From: Hemerocallis citrina
Lineage: Eukaryota; Streptophyta; Magnoliopsida; Asparagales; Asphodelaceae
Direction: 5' to 3'
Length of the DNA stretch: 64,000 nucleotides
Assembly: GCA_017893485.1 (NCBI GenBank)
Contig: CM030363.1
Location: 172,138,686-172,202,685 of the forward strand
Each line of letters starts with the position of its first letter. The first letter of the stretch is position 1. Positions 1 through 9,430 of this stretch are shown piece after piece. A program made the translations under genes and the position numbers. Below the pieces are notes generated by a model. The model had not been told where the DNA came from. It saw nothing but the letters and a program-made list of their open reading frames with translations, and made no database searches.

Positions 1-2332
1 CACGACACAATCTTAACATGAATTAACCTAGGATTCGACCGTTCTTGATTTTTGATCGTGTATGTGAGACTTATGTGAAAATTAGTGATTTGGTTAAGAC
101 CCATGTGAAATTCTTGGCGTGGACATGTTAGATACCCTAATTCATGATATTTAGAGACTTGGCAGACTCGATTTCAGGTTTGAATGTGTTTGGATCAATT
201 TTCTTGAATCTATATTGATTTTGTTATTAGGGGAAAAATCTATAGTTTGTCACTGTTTTGTTTTGTTTGCCGTTTTGAACTGTTTTAAAGTCAGTATCTC
301 AATTTCGGTATAAAACATGAGTTTTAGAGAATTTTGTCTATTTTCAAAACTCTCTGACCTTGCTTGATTTTGATTTCGTATGAGTGAGTTATGACTGTTT
401 TAGTACAGAGGTGTCGACCTTTTCTAGATTTTGTTTTTCGGTAATTTTGATAATAAATTATTTTAAAGAACTATGCTACGTATATTATTTTGATATGAAA
501 CTTTGGTCAATTTTCTATACCTATCTAGGGATTACCCAGAATTTTGGTGAATTTTATTGATAAGTTTTATGTGATGTTTCATGCGCGTTTATAAAATCTA
601 TACTTGCTGTATTTTGCTCGCTGTTCTAAAAAGAACCTTATTTTCACTATGTTTCCTTTTACTGTATGAAAAATGTGTGTGAAATATGAAAGTTAGTTTG
701 TTTTATCTATTTTCATCTCCCTTTGGCGGATTTAGATTTTGTTTCACTGGTTGCGAGATATCTTAGTTTTCGTACAGTAGTGTTGGAAATTTCAGATTTG
801 CCAAACTATGTTTTCTTGAGGTCTTCTTATTTTTGACGACTAAACTAATTTTACTGAAATATTTTGAAACTTTATATTTTGATTCTAGACATATAGGGTA
901 ATACTCCAGATTTTTCCTGGATTTATTTGAGAAGTTTTAATGCTATTTTTCGGACTATGAATTTGTTTTCCTGACTTCTCACAGAACATGTTTTTTGTTT
1001 TCAAATCTGTTTTGAGTTATGATGTTGTGAATTACGATATAACTTAATTATATCAGCTGGATTCATGCGGAAGTCTATTTTCTAGATTCTTCGACGGATC
1101 CAGATTTGCATTTCTGTAGCAACAGGATTCACTGCTTTAGTACTGCACTGTCTTGCTGTCCTGAATATGAACATACTCTGTTTTGCTTGTTTGTGTGACT
1201 GTATATCATCTATGCATGTTTATTTGTTTCCTTGAACCTAATACTGATTATATCCTGTTAGTTTGACACTATTCCGTACACATTCATGCCTGTTTGATGA
1301 CCATAATAAAAGTAACCAAGTCGGGGTTTAAGGGAAAGATCTAGTAGTGGGAAAACATAGAAATGTGTACTTAGAAGGGGGGCCGTATTTCCCATCTGAT
1401 TATCTGTTATCTGCTATGAGATCATGTTACATGATCGTCTGTTATCTGTCTGTCTAGATTTGTTATCTGATATCTGTCTGAACCCTGAGTACACGGCCCT
1501 ATATGATTCCCTACGAAATCTACAAACGTAACTGTTTTGAATGTAGCAACCATGTGATAAAAGGATGGCACATGAAGTGCTACCTAATTAGTAATTAATA
1601 CAAGACTGATAAAAATCTGAATCTGTATCTGTATCTGAAATCTGAATCTGAATCTGTTATATGTATCTGGCTATCTGTTATCTGATTATCTGATTATCTG
1701 CTATCTGTCTGATATTATCACTTGACACCATATTTGACACTATCTGCATATCTGTCTGTATGCCTTTTAACTTTGACACTTGACACATGTTAGTATACCA
1801 TGCTAGATCTATTTCTGCTATTAATTAGATCTGTTTAGTTTTCCCCATGTACTTGTATCCTACATTATAAGTGGCCCGTAACTTGCAATTGACGGGTACT
1901 TGTTTTTCTTTTTTCCTTCTCCTGCAAATTTACTAATTGCAGACCAGGATGGTCAGTTACCAGATGGTATTGGCGAGATGATGTATTAATGATGGATTTT
2001 CTGCTTTATTATTATTACTATTTGTTGCTGGAACTTGACTAAAATGTACTTGATTACTTGGATATTTATTTGTATTTGGGTGATGTGACCCAGGATATTT
2101 AACTCGTTCAGATTTTGATTATTTGAGATTATTATATTTGATTTCAAGTAATTTCTGTTGGTATCTTGTTTCAATTATGCATGTTGGTTGATACTTTTCT
2201 GACTTCCGACTTTCATTATTTCTATGATATGTGGGAAAGATTCTTGAACAGCTTATGGATGATGAAAATCATTCGCTGGGCTTTTGTCGTGTATCCGTAT
2301 TCCGTATTCCTTTTGGGAAGCGGGGCGTGACA
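1..2332 (+). mobile_element. 3' part of a gypsy-type LTR (solo or 3' LTR), 5' end outside window
   Basis: This stretch has no long ORF. From about 1315 it aligns by eye with the second half of the LTR at 55496-58506: the 'GGGAAAGATCTAGTAGTGGG' block at 1331 matches 57570, the 'AAAAGGATGG..CATGAAGT.CTACCTA' block at 1559 matches 57846, and the terminal 'GGGAAGCGGGGCGTGACA' matches 58489-58506. It therefore ends at CA 2332. No tRNA primer site follows 2332, so this is a solo LTR or a 3' LTR rather than a 5' LTR. Positions 1-1300 have no copy elsewhere in the window that I could see, and I treat them as the upstream part of the same LTR by continuity. Confidence 0.75.
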
Positions 2333-2767
2333 TCACTTCTCCACTTCCGGCCTCTCTCTCCCACACCCGGTCTCTCTCTCTCTCTTGGTCGCACGTGCAC
2401 ATGTTAAGCACAAGTGCACACACACTCACAATAATAAATACAATCCTATAATTTTATTTGTGTGCCAAAAAGTTGTTACATATCATTTGTGAGTCCATGC
2501 ACAACTAATTGTTGAATAAAATAATGGGCTTGTCTTGTGGGCTTGCTTTTAATTAAATTAATTAAAATTAATTAATCTAGTGGGCTTTAGAATCTATTCT
2601 TAGGCCTATGGGTTAAATAAAAAGACAAAAAAAAAGAGACTCATGCAGGCTACAAAATAAACTTAAATGAGAGGAAAGAAAAATAAAGACGGAAAATTTG
2701 CACGTGTATTGCACGCGCAAAAATTGAAAATGTATTTTTAATTAAAATAAAAATACGAGATGTTACA
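2333..2767 (-). mobile_element. Degenerate LTR-like remnant
   Basis: Read on the minus strand, the segment begins at 2767 with TGTAACATCTCG, which resembles the other LTR starts in this window (TGTAACACCTCG at 34588, TGTAATACCCC at 16084). It also carries a CACGTGTATTGCACG-like motif near 2701, as those LTRs do. The left LTR fragment at 2332 appears to be inserted in it. The rest is AT-rich with CT-rich runs and no coding potential. The other end was not found. Confidence 0.35.
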
Positions 2768-2816
2768 GATATATATGTATATTTGTATGTGTGTGTACAC
2801 ACACACACACACACAT
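2768..2816. repeat. TA/TG/AC microsatellite flanking repeat copy 1
   Basis: AT-rich (TA)n followed by (TG)n and (AC)n lies directly upstream of the repeat body at 2817. Together with the AC/TG tract at 3412-3490 it encloses that body on both sides. Confidence 0.8.
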
Positions 2817-3411
2817 ATACTAGATTTGCCCGTGGGCATGTGCCTACGGCACGTCTTCGGAATGATACAGTCTACGAAAAGTCTTGTAAACAGTAAAACA
2901 ATAATTACGTAGCTCAAGTTTGAATAGTATGACAATAGTTAGTTATAAATAAAGTCCATGTTTCCATTAGTATATGTTAAAAAATAATTATAAATGGGGG
3001 GTGTAAAATCCAACTTCTTAGAACTTTGAGGGTGGAAAATGATGAAATTTAACTGTTGATGAGACATTTGATATTTTCAATCTAACATGAGCAATAAAAA
3101 AAGCCTAAAAATCTAAAAATTTACATATCTGAAATCTGAAAATCTAAATTTCTAAGTAAATTGAGAGAGAATGAGAGAGAGACAGAGAGGGAGAGAGAGA
3201 AAGAGAGAAATATAAAAATGTAAAAAGAGAAGAGAGAGATAGTAATAAAGTAATGAGTTTTTTTTCAAAAATTTTGGGGGGAATAAAATTGGTTTTGGGA
3301 GGAAAACATTTTGGAGGGAAAATATGTTTTAGGAGGGTGAATCTGAGCCGTTGATTTGGTTTCAATTGAAGGGGAGCCACTTGATAGCTTTCTTTGTGTT
3401 TTATTATATAG
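2817..3411 (+). repeat. Microsatellite-flanked interspersed repeat, copy 1 (about 595 bp)
   Basis: This is one of two copies; the other is 40065-40678, same orientation. Both begin ACTAGATTTGCCCGTGGGC with a hairpin-prone GTGCC/GGCAC, and both end CTTTGTGTTTTATTATATAG. The body contains poly-purine (GAGA) runs and G-rich 'TTTTGGGGGG' segments and no ORF. Both copies lie between simple-sequence tracts, but the tracts differ (AC/TG here, TA/GA/CT there). It could be a MITE or a short Helitron-like element; I see no decisive terminal structure. Rice Micron elements are a known case of a MITE flanked by microsatellites, given here as an analogy only. Confidence 0.7.
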
Positions 3412-3415
3412 ACAC

Positions 3416-3447
<32 letters not shown>

Positions 3448-3490
3448 GTGTATGTGTGTGTGCGTTTGTGTGTGTGCGTGTGTATGTGAA
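3412..3490. repeat. AC/TG microsatellite
   Basis: (AC)n followed by (TG)n, itself partly self-complementary, between the repeat body and the left end of MULE A. ORFs of about 100 codons read through here are low-complexity artefacts. Confidence 0.9.
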
Positions 3491-3491
3491 A

Positions 3492-3750
3492 GTCTATTAT
3501 GAGATGGTGAGTTGAGATCCTTATCGTGAGCAAAAGTTTTCAGCCGTTTGATGGCGATCCGAGGGCTGAGATCGGATCCGCCCATTCACTACTTGAGCTG
3601 AGATATGTTGAGGGGCAAAATAGAGCTGAGATATGTTGAGGGGCAAAATCTTCATTTCCCATACTCATCATATCTCAACTCTTCTCAGCTTTGTTCTTTG
3701 TTCTGATCCCGTTCTCTCTTTCTTCGAACTTATCTTTCCTCTCTTCCCTT
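3492..3750 (+). repeat. MULE A left terminal repeat, first segment
   Basis: The outer 259 bp of the left arm is interrupted at 3750/3751 by the copia element. It includes a local duplication of 'GAGCTGAGATATGTTGAGGG' (about 3595 and 3623). It continues at 15869 after the copia insertion and at 19790 after solo LTR 1. The inverted partner is 39903 downward; related, more diverged termini are at 26640-26779 and about 51603-51710. Confidence 0.8.
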
Positions 3751-5166
3751 TGTTGGATCCTGTAGGCGAAGCAACAAACACTAGAGGGGGGGGGGGGGTG
3801 AATAGTGTTAATTAAAAAACTGCGGAATAAATAAAATTTTCTTCGGTGCAGTTGATTTAGTTGTGAACCAGTCGACTGATATGAACAAATAAAGGAAATA
3901 TAACAACTCTGTGCAGTCGACTTAAAGATGATACAGGCGACTGAAGCACAGTGAATTTACAACTTCTACGAGACTGACCAGTCGACTGATAGTGCAAGGA
4001 GTTGACTGTCCAGACAAGTTTTACAGATTTTAAGTAAACAAAGAGTAAATTCAAGATCAAGACAACCAATCACAGAGTACACAAGATATATCCTGGTTCG
4101 GTCCTTCCGACCTACATCCAGTCCCCAAGCAACCCACTTGAGATTTCCACTATTCTTGAAAAACAAGTTTACAAGAATACCCTACGGCGTTAAGACAACA
4201 ACCTTGTCTAACCCGTAGACCTTTCTCTCAGCCAGAGAAAGCAGACCCACTCTACTACCGAGAATGAATGACCGACTCTACACCCTAGAGTCTAACTCTC
4301 CAACCGAGAGTAAAAAGAAACAAGAAAAACTTTACAGTCAACCTATAGCCTTGTTGGTGTATTGTGTTGTTGCACATGGCTAAAACAAGGTCGACTTCTA
4401 TACCGAGTCCAGAACGAAATCGTTGTTATACTGGACTGAGTGTAGAGAACCAGAGGATTTAAACTTGAAAGCTTTTTCTCACTTTTTCACTTAAAAAATT
4501 TCTCAAAGAATGCTCGGATATAAAAGTATGTTGTTGTAAGATCTTTTCAGTGAGATCTGAACTCTATTTATAGAGTTAGATCTCCTGGACGTTGGGAGAC
4601 AATTATTCCAACTGTCAACCAACGGATCTTAAAGCTTTTGATTTTGAAAATTCGATTTTGAAAACAGAAAATGGTCAAAAGCACTCGAACAGTCGACTGG
4701 GTTGCCATAATGAGTCGACTGGTCAGAGTTTGAATAAATTTAAACAGTTTTGTACTATTAGTCGACTGCCAGAGGCATCAGTCGACTGGTACTTAACAGT
4801 TAAATTACTTCAAACTGTTTTGACTCTTTTTTTGATGTTTTTGAAAAACACACATTATAAAATAGTGAGTGTATGTGTGTGTGACAAGGCTTTACAATCA
4901 AGTTAAGACTCAACAAAAGTAAAAATTACATTGTTTATAAGACATAACAAAGTATTGACACATTTGAGCTTGAGGTCTTGAGTCTTGAGTCTTGATTTGA
5001 GTCTTGAGTCTTGATTTGAGTCTTGAGTCTTGTCTTGAGTCTTGAGCCTTTGTGCTTGTTCAGTTGTTCAGCTGAATAGTCTTTTGTGTGTACAACCTGC
5101 AGTTTTAGCTGTATAGCATAGACACATGTTGGAGTGTGTTGTGATCATCAAAATCAAGAATCAACA
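3751..5166 (-). repeat. Copia 3' LTR
   Basis: 1416-bp terminal repeat beginning TGTTGGATCC and ending ATCAACA on the plus strand. It differs from the 5' LTR by scattered substitutions and a poly-G length change at about 3786. It carries several AGTCGACT palindromes (for example 3868, 3914, 3979) and the TATA-containing palindrome near 4561-4580 also present in the 5' LTR. Confidence 0.95.
4975..5046 (-). repeat. TGAGTC short tandem repeats in copia LTR
   Basis: A run of GAGTCTTGAGTCTTGATTT-type units; the corresponding run in the 5' LTR is 15672-15743. The hexamer TGAGTC resembles the core bound by bZIP (GCN4-type) factors, so the run may act as an enhancer, but that is inference from the motif alone. 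Confidence 0.7.
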
Positions 5167-5180
5167 TTCTCCCCCTTTTT
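5167..5180 (-). other. Polypurine tract of the copia element
   Basis: On the minus strand this reads AAAAAGGGGGAGAA directly before the 3' LTR, the expected position of the plus-strand priming site. Confidence 0.85.
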
Positions 5181-5634
5181 GATGATGACAACACAATAGC
5201 TGATAACAATTTATATAGAATACACAAGCATAGGTTTTAAAAGCTCCCCCTATTAAAAACACAATATGCATACATAAAATAGATGTTATCAGTCGACTTA
5301 AAACATAGAGGCAGTCGGCTGAACAGATAGAAAACATAAACATAGTAATATCACAAAGTACAGTAACATAAACATAGTAATATCACAAAGTACAGTAACA
5401 TTAGTCGACTGTGCCATTCTAGCAGTCGACTTACCAGTAAAACAAAAGTACACAGAGAAACACAGATAAACACAGATAAATAAGAGGATATTTCTCCCCC
5501 TTTGTCATCAACAAAAAACAAAAAATAACCAGTCTTTTGCATCAAGAAACACAGAAATAAACTAAGAAATGTCTCATACATAAGTTCATCAATATATAGA
5601 AAATAGAAAAATACATAATAATGAAAAATAAGCT

Positions 5635-6687
5635 TCAATCGTCTTCATCGGAGTCTTCATCAGCAGCTTGAGAAGGAGGGTGAATTTGAGAAGTGAAGAG
5701 ACCGGTGAGGTGATCAATTTTGGAGTCAGGGGATTGAAGCTGAGAATCAACATTGACTGAATGTTTCATAAGATAATTGACACATTTATAGAGAGTAGCT
5801 GGATCTTCATAGTTAGCATGGGGAAGAGAGGAGCTAGAAGAGGCTGAAGGTCTAGCACTAGAAGCCAAAGGAACTTGAGAAGGTAGAGGAGACCTAGGGG
5901 TTGGAGGAGGATCAAGAAGCTTCATACGTGCTAAACTAGCACGATCGAAACATTCATATTGCTTAACGACATTGGTCTCGGAAGCGAGATCAATATCATA
6001 AGCTGTAAAGACCCTGGTGAGGAGACCTCCAAAGGGTAGAAAATGAATATGATGCTGTTGATGCTTAGAGAAAATGACACGACCCCAATTAATAGCTATT
6101 TTACCAAAAATGGCATAAATAGCTTGTTGCAATTCCAGCGAATACTGATCATAACTTCCTCTTTTGGGAAGAATGTTATAAGCAAGTATTCTAGCAACTA
6201 GTTTTGCAACAGGAGTTATATTTTTGCTTGTCATTGGGGGTCCTTGATTTGGTAAAAACATTTTAGATAAGATAGAAAAATCATCAAGAATTATGTCACC
6301 TAAATCAAGTCCTTCGTTATCAATACCCATTACTTGATTAATCCTCTCGGGTGTGAGAGTTATCTTGGTATTTTTAACGGAAGAACGAATCACAACATTT
6401 CCATCTCTTAATTGGACAACTCTCATATTTGTATAAAAGAGATAAATTAGTTGTGGGTAATAATCGGGTTGATTAACAAGAGAAAGATATTCATAGAGGC
6501 TACAATTTTGGAATAGGGGAACAAGATTAAACCTATCCAAATCATCAAAGTTAACAAAACGACCCGGAAATATAGTAATACTACACATTAAGAACCAACG
6601 TTCTAGAAGATCCGGACTTAACAAAAACTGTGAGTAATCTTGAGATGAGCTACTCTCATGAGATCTCTTAGATCGCTTAGGAGCCAT
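5635..6687 (-). CDS. Extra copia ORF: putative plant transposon protein (PF20167-like), 350 aa
   Basis: This intact sense ORF lies between pol and the 3' LTR, the position of env-like ORFs in SIRE elements. It has a basic, Ser-rich start (MAPKRSKRSHESSSS), a globular middle (residues about 25-245) and a Pro/Ser-rich then acidic tail ending DEDSDEDD. The segment NILPKRG...LELQQAIYAIFGKIAINWGR...LPFGGLLTRVF fits the 'putative plant transposon protein' family (PF20167), found in plant retroelement accessory ORFs. I see no signal peptide, transmembrane segment or fusion-peptide pattern, so it is unlikely to be an envelope protein. The N-terminal KRSKR could be a nuclear signal. Its function is unknown. 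It remains open while pol has several stops, which may reflect constraint or chance. The start was chosen at the first ATG with the basic N terminus. Confidence 0.8.
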   Translation of the reverse strand: MAPKRSKRSHESSSSQDYSQFLLSPDLLERWFLMCSITIFPGRFVNFDDLDRFNLVPLFQNCSLYEYLSLVNQPDYYPQLIYLFYTNMRVVQLRDGNVVIRSSVKNTKITLTPERINQVMGIDNEGLDLGDIILDDFSILSKMFLPNQGPPMTSKNITPVAKLVARILAYNILPKRGSYDQYSLELQQAIYAIFGKIAINWGRVIFSKHQQHHIHFLPFGGLLTRVFTAYDIDLASETNVVKQYECFDRASLARMKLLDPPPTPRSPLPSQVPLASSARPSASSSSSLPHANYEDPATLYKCVNYLMKHSVNVDSQLQSPDSKIDHLTGLFTSQIHPPSQAADEDSDEDD

Positions 6688-7516
6688 AACAAAAAGGGAT
6701 TAGGAAAGATTTTACCAAAGAAAGAGAGAAAGAGCAGCACTGATTTGAGCAACAGCAGCCAGATGAGTCGACTACACCTTCTTCTCAGATTAGGGTTTTG
6801 AGATTTGGGGAAAAACTGAGATCGGTAAAAGTGAAGAAGGGGGCTGTAAAAAGGGGTTTTTAACCGAAGATGGAAGGCTGAGATTGAGAGAATAGAGATC
6901 AACGGCTACTGTAAGAGGTCACGGGTGAAAAAGAGATGAGATTTTTATCTCAAAAGCTGCGATGAATCGTCGCTGAAGACATTTGAACTCGCGACAGTCG
7001 ACTGGTAGGGCATATCAGTCGACTTAGTCGAGACGAGACTAAAAGTGAATATAAATAATTTAATAGTAAGTAAATATAAGTCACAGTAGAAAATAAAATT
7101 AAAAAATCTGAAAATAAAATTAATTAATTAAAATGATAATTTAAAAAAAGTATAATGATACAATAATAAAAAAGAAGAAAACGAGCGAGAAAAAGTATCC
7201 TGAGCTTTTTGCTTGATTGTATTTTTTTTGTATCTTTTGTTCTTGTTGTTGTGTTGTATGTCTGTTTTCTCGCTCTCGATTGTAGTTCCGGGGACGGAAC
7301 TATTCTAAGGAGGGAGTGTTGTAATACCCTGATTTTTTATTAATGAAAAATTATTTTATTTTGCACGTAGCGTACACGTGCAATGCACACTTTTCCAAGG
7401 CCGGGATTGCTTCTCTTTTGGAGGGAGTTTTGAATTTGGTCATGGTGTTCATGGAGGTGGTTATGTGGATGTGGGTAGTTTTTATAACTCCTACTCTAAT
7501 CTTGGCCCTCCATCCT

Positions 7517-7872
7517 ACAACCAGTTCTGGAGCATACCTAGAGAGCTGAGTAAACTTGGTCTCATACGCTCTCACCGACATGCTGCCTTGCTGAAGCGAC
7601 AGAAACTCCATTGCCTTCTTCTCTTGGACGTCGGAGGGGAAATAGTGAATGCGGAATTCTTCCAGAAATTCCTCCCAGCCAAGCACTATGCCTCCCATGG
7701 TTCTCTTCATGGATTGCCACCAAACCGCCGCATCCTTCTCCAGCTGCAAAGTCGCCAACTTGACCTTGCTACCCTCCGGGGTCTCCAGCACTTCAAAGAT
7801 CGTCTCCACTTGATGGATCCAGTTGTCAGCCGCAACTGGGTCTGACTTTCCCTCGAATACAGGTGGTTTCAT
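7517..7872 (-). pseudogene. Ty3/gypsy gag fragment
   Basis: About 118 residues from an ATG at 7872 match the plant gypsy gag domain (retrotransposon gag, PF03732 type): W-I-H-x-V-E-x-I-F near residue 18, AAVWW near 49, W-E-E-F near 65, Y-E-x-x-F-x-x-L-x-R-Y-A-P near 103. It ends where the sequence switches to LTR material at about 7520, so the capsid and nucleocapsid C-terminal parts are missing. It is unrelated to the copia gag and belongs to the nested block. Confidence 0.85.
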
Positions 7873-7960
7873 TCTCTTGAACGAACCGATCGACCCAGAG
7901 AACCCAACCGCTCAAAGTGACCGCCTGAGCTACAAGCTCAGGTCGTCACAATACCTATTA
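7866..7960 (-). repeat. SINE/tRNA-like repeat, inverted partner of 9115-9190
   Basis: On the minus strand this matches 9115-9190 for about 75 bp, including the hairpin CCTGAGCTTGTAGCTCAGG, and then runs into the gypsy gag start codon in place of the B-box. The pair encloses about 1.2 kb. Confidence 0.7.
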
Positions 7961-9114
7961 AAAACTCTTTTGAATCATTTTGCCACTGTCGTTAGAAATA
8001 CTCGATGTTCAATTAATCTTGGTTCATATTGCCTTTGTAAAAATTACTGAAAAATTCCAGATTAACTCCCCTTCACATTATTTTCATATCAGCATGTATA
8101 AAATAATTTTTGTACTAATAAAATATATTTTTCACCCAATTCAAATGAATCTTTTCATACCTGTGGGTTAAAAAAAAGAGTGAGAGTTGTGTGGGATTGC
8201 TTGCATTTTCCAAGGAGGAGAGGCCGGCCATCACTAGGAAGCATTCAGTTGCTTTGGAGTTCGTGGAGCTTGTGCGCGCATCGTCTAGGAGGAGGTGCAT
8301 CTTGTTGCAAGGATTTGTTGCTTTGTGTGTTTATTTCTCTCCACACAAGGTGGGTAACCTTTCATATTTCTAATATAGGGATCCATGCTAGATTTAACTA
8401 TCAAAATTATGCATGAAAAATACTAATAAGAACCCACTTTAATTGAGAAGTTAGTTTACGAATTGATTGAGGTGTTCATGGAGGTGGTTATGTGGATGTG
8501 GGTAGTTTTTATAACTCCTACTCTAATCTTGGCCCTCCATCCTACAACCAACTAGTCAATCCTAGCCCTCCATTTTACTTGTTTTCTAGTATAAATACCC
8601 CCCTCCCATGGCTATATTCATATGCAATTATATCTTTCCAAACTATAGTCTTATTTTAGTAATAGTGTGAGTTAAAAAAAGAGTGAGAGTTTGTGTGGGA
8701 TTGCTTGCATTTTCCAAGGAGGTGAGGCCGGCTAGTGCAAGGGGATGCTTTCGGTTTTTGTGCTTGGGCTTGGAGGTGTGCACGCATCGTCTAGGAGGAG
8801 GTGCATTCATTCGCAAGGACTTTGTTTGCTATTGTGTTGTTTTCTCTCCATACAAGGTGGGTAGAATTTTCTTTATTTCTAACATAGGAATATATGCTAG
8901 ATTTAATTAGCAAAAGTTGCATGGAAATGATTAATAAGAATGCACATTTAATTGAAAAGATGATCTCTAGTTGATTGAATTATTGATGTGCGAATTATGT
9001 GTGATTGTGTTTGCTAAATATGGAAAGTTGAGTTATGGAAAGTTGAGTTATACTATTTCCGGCATAGAGAAATGTGAGCGGTTGGGTTATAACATTTCAA
9101 AAAGTTTTTAATAT

Positions 9115-9210
9115 GTATTGTGACAACCTGAGCTTGTAGCTCAGGCGGTCACTGTGAGCGGTTGGGTTCTCTGGGTCGATCGGTTCGAATCCCTATATCC
9201 GCAAACATTT
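9115..9210 (+). repeat. tRNA-derived SINE head (A and B boxes)
   Basis: TAGCTCAGGCGGTC fits the pol III A-box, and GGTTCGAATCC, starting 45 bp downstream, fits the B-box, the spacing found in tRNA genes. No complete cloverleaf can be drawn, so this is not a functional tRNA gene. A further A-box-like TGGCCTAGCGGCAGG occurs at about 9293. Confidence 0.6.
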
Positions 9211-9430
9211 TTCCACATTTTTTGTAAGCATATAAACTTTCGACCCGAAGTAATACATACTAATTTCGCCCCCTTTATAACGCTAGCACAGATTGGCCTA
9301 GCGGCAGGTGCTCTTGGCTTTGTTCTCTGGTTTAAAGATCAGGCGACTGGTCAGAGAACAAAATAGGTATATATGAAAATACAGTACAGTCGACTTACTT
9401 AAAACACAGTCGACTTAACAGAAACAATTT

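Larger units (their letters stand above)
7277..9340. mobile_element. Scrambled gypsy LTR/gag fragments and SINE-like sequence nested in the copia element
   Basis: A gypsy 3' junction is visible at 7277-7330: a purine-rich AAGGAGGGAG followed by LTR start TGTTGTAATACCC. It is then joined to a gag fragment in the opposite orientation. An 80-bp segment (7444-7520) recurs at 8468-8548, and a 260-bp segment recurs as 8165-8440 and 8668-8940. A TATA box (TATAAATACCCCC) at 8591-8603 precedes the second copy, as expected for an LTR promoter. The ends of the insert in the copia internal region are not sharp; copia-like sequence resumes by about 9340. Confidence 0.65.

Noticed and set aside
3483..3491. 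TATGTGAAA as a 9-bp target duplication of MULE A
   Set aside because: The right flank (TTTCTCACA) is close to its reverse complement, not a direct copy; it reflects extended inverted similarity or the nearby microsatellite.
3144..3585. ORFs of 106 and 129 codons on the minus strand
   Set aside because: They run through the AC/TG microsatellite and GA-rich sequence; composition is explained by simple repeats.
5635..6687. Extra copia ORF as an envelope protein
   Set aside because: No signal peptide, transmembrane helix or cleavage site; the sequence fits PF20167 instead.
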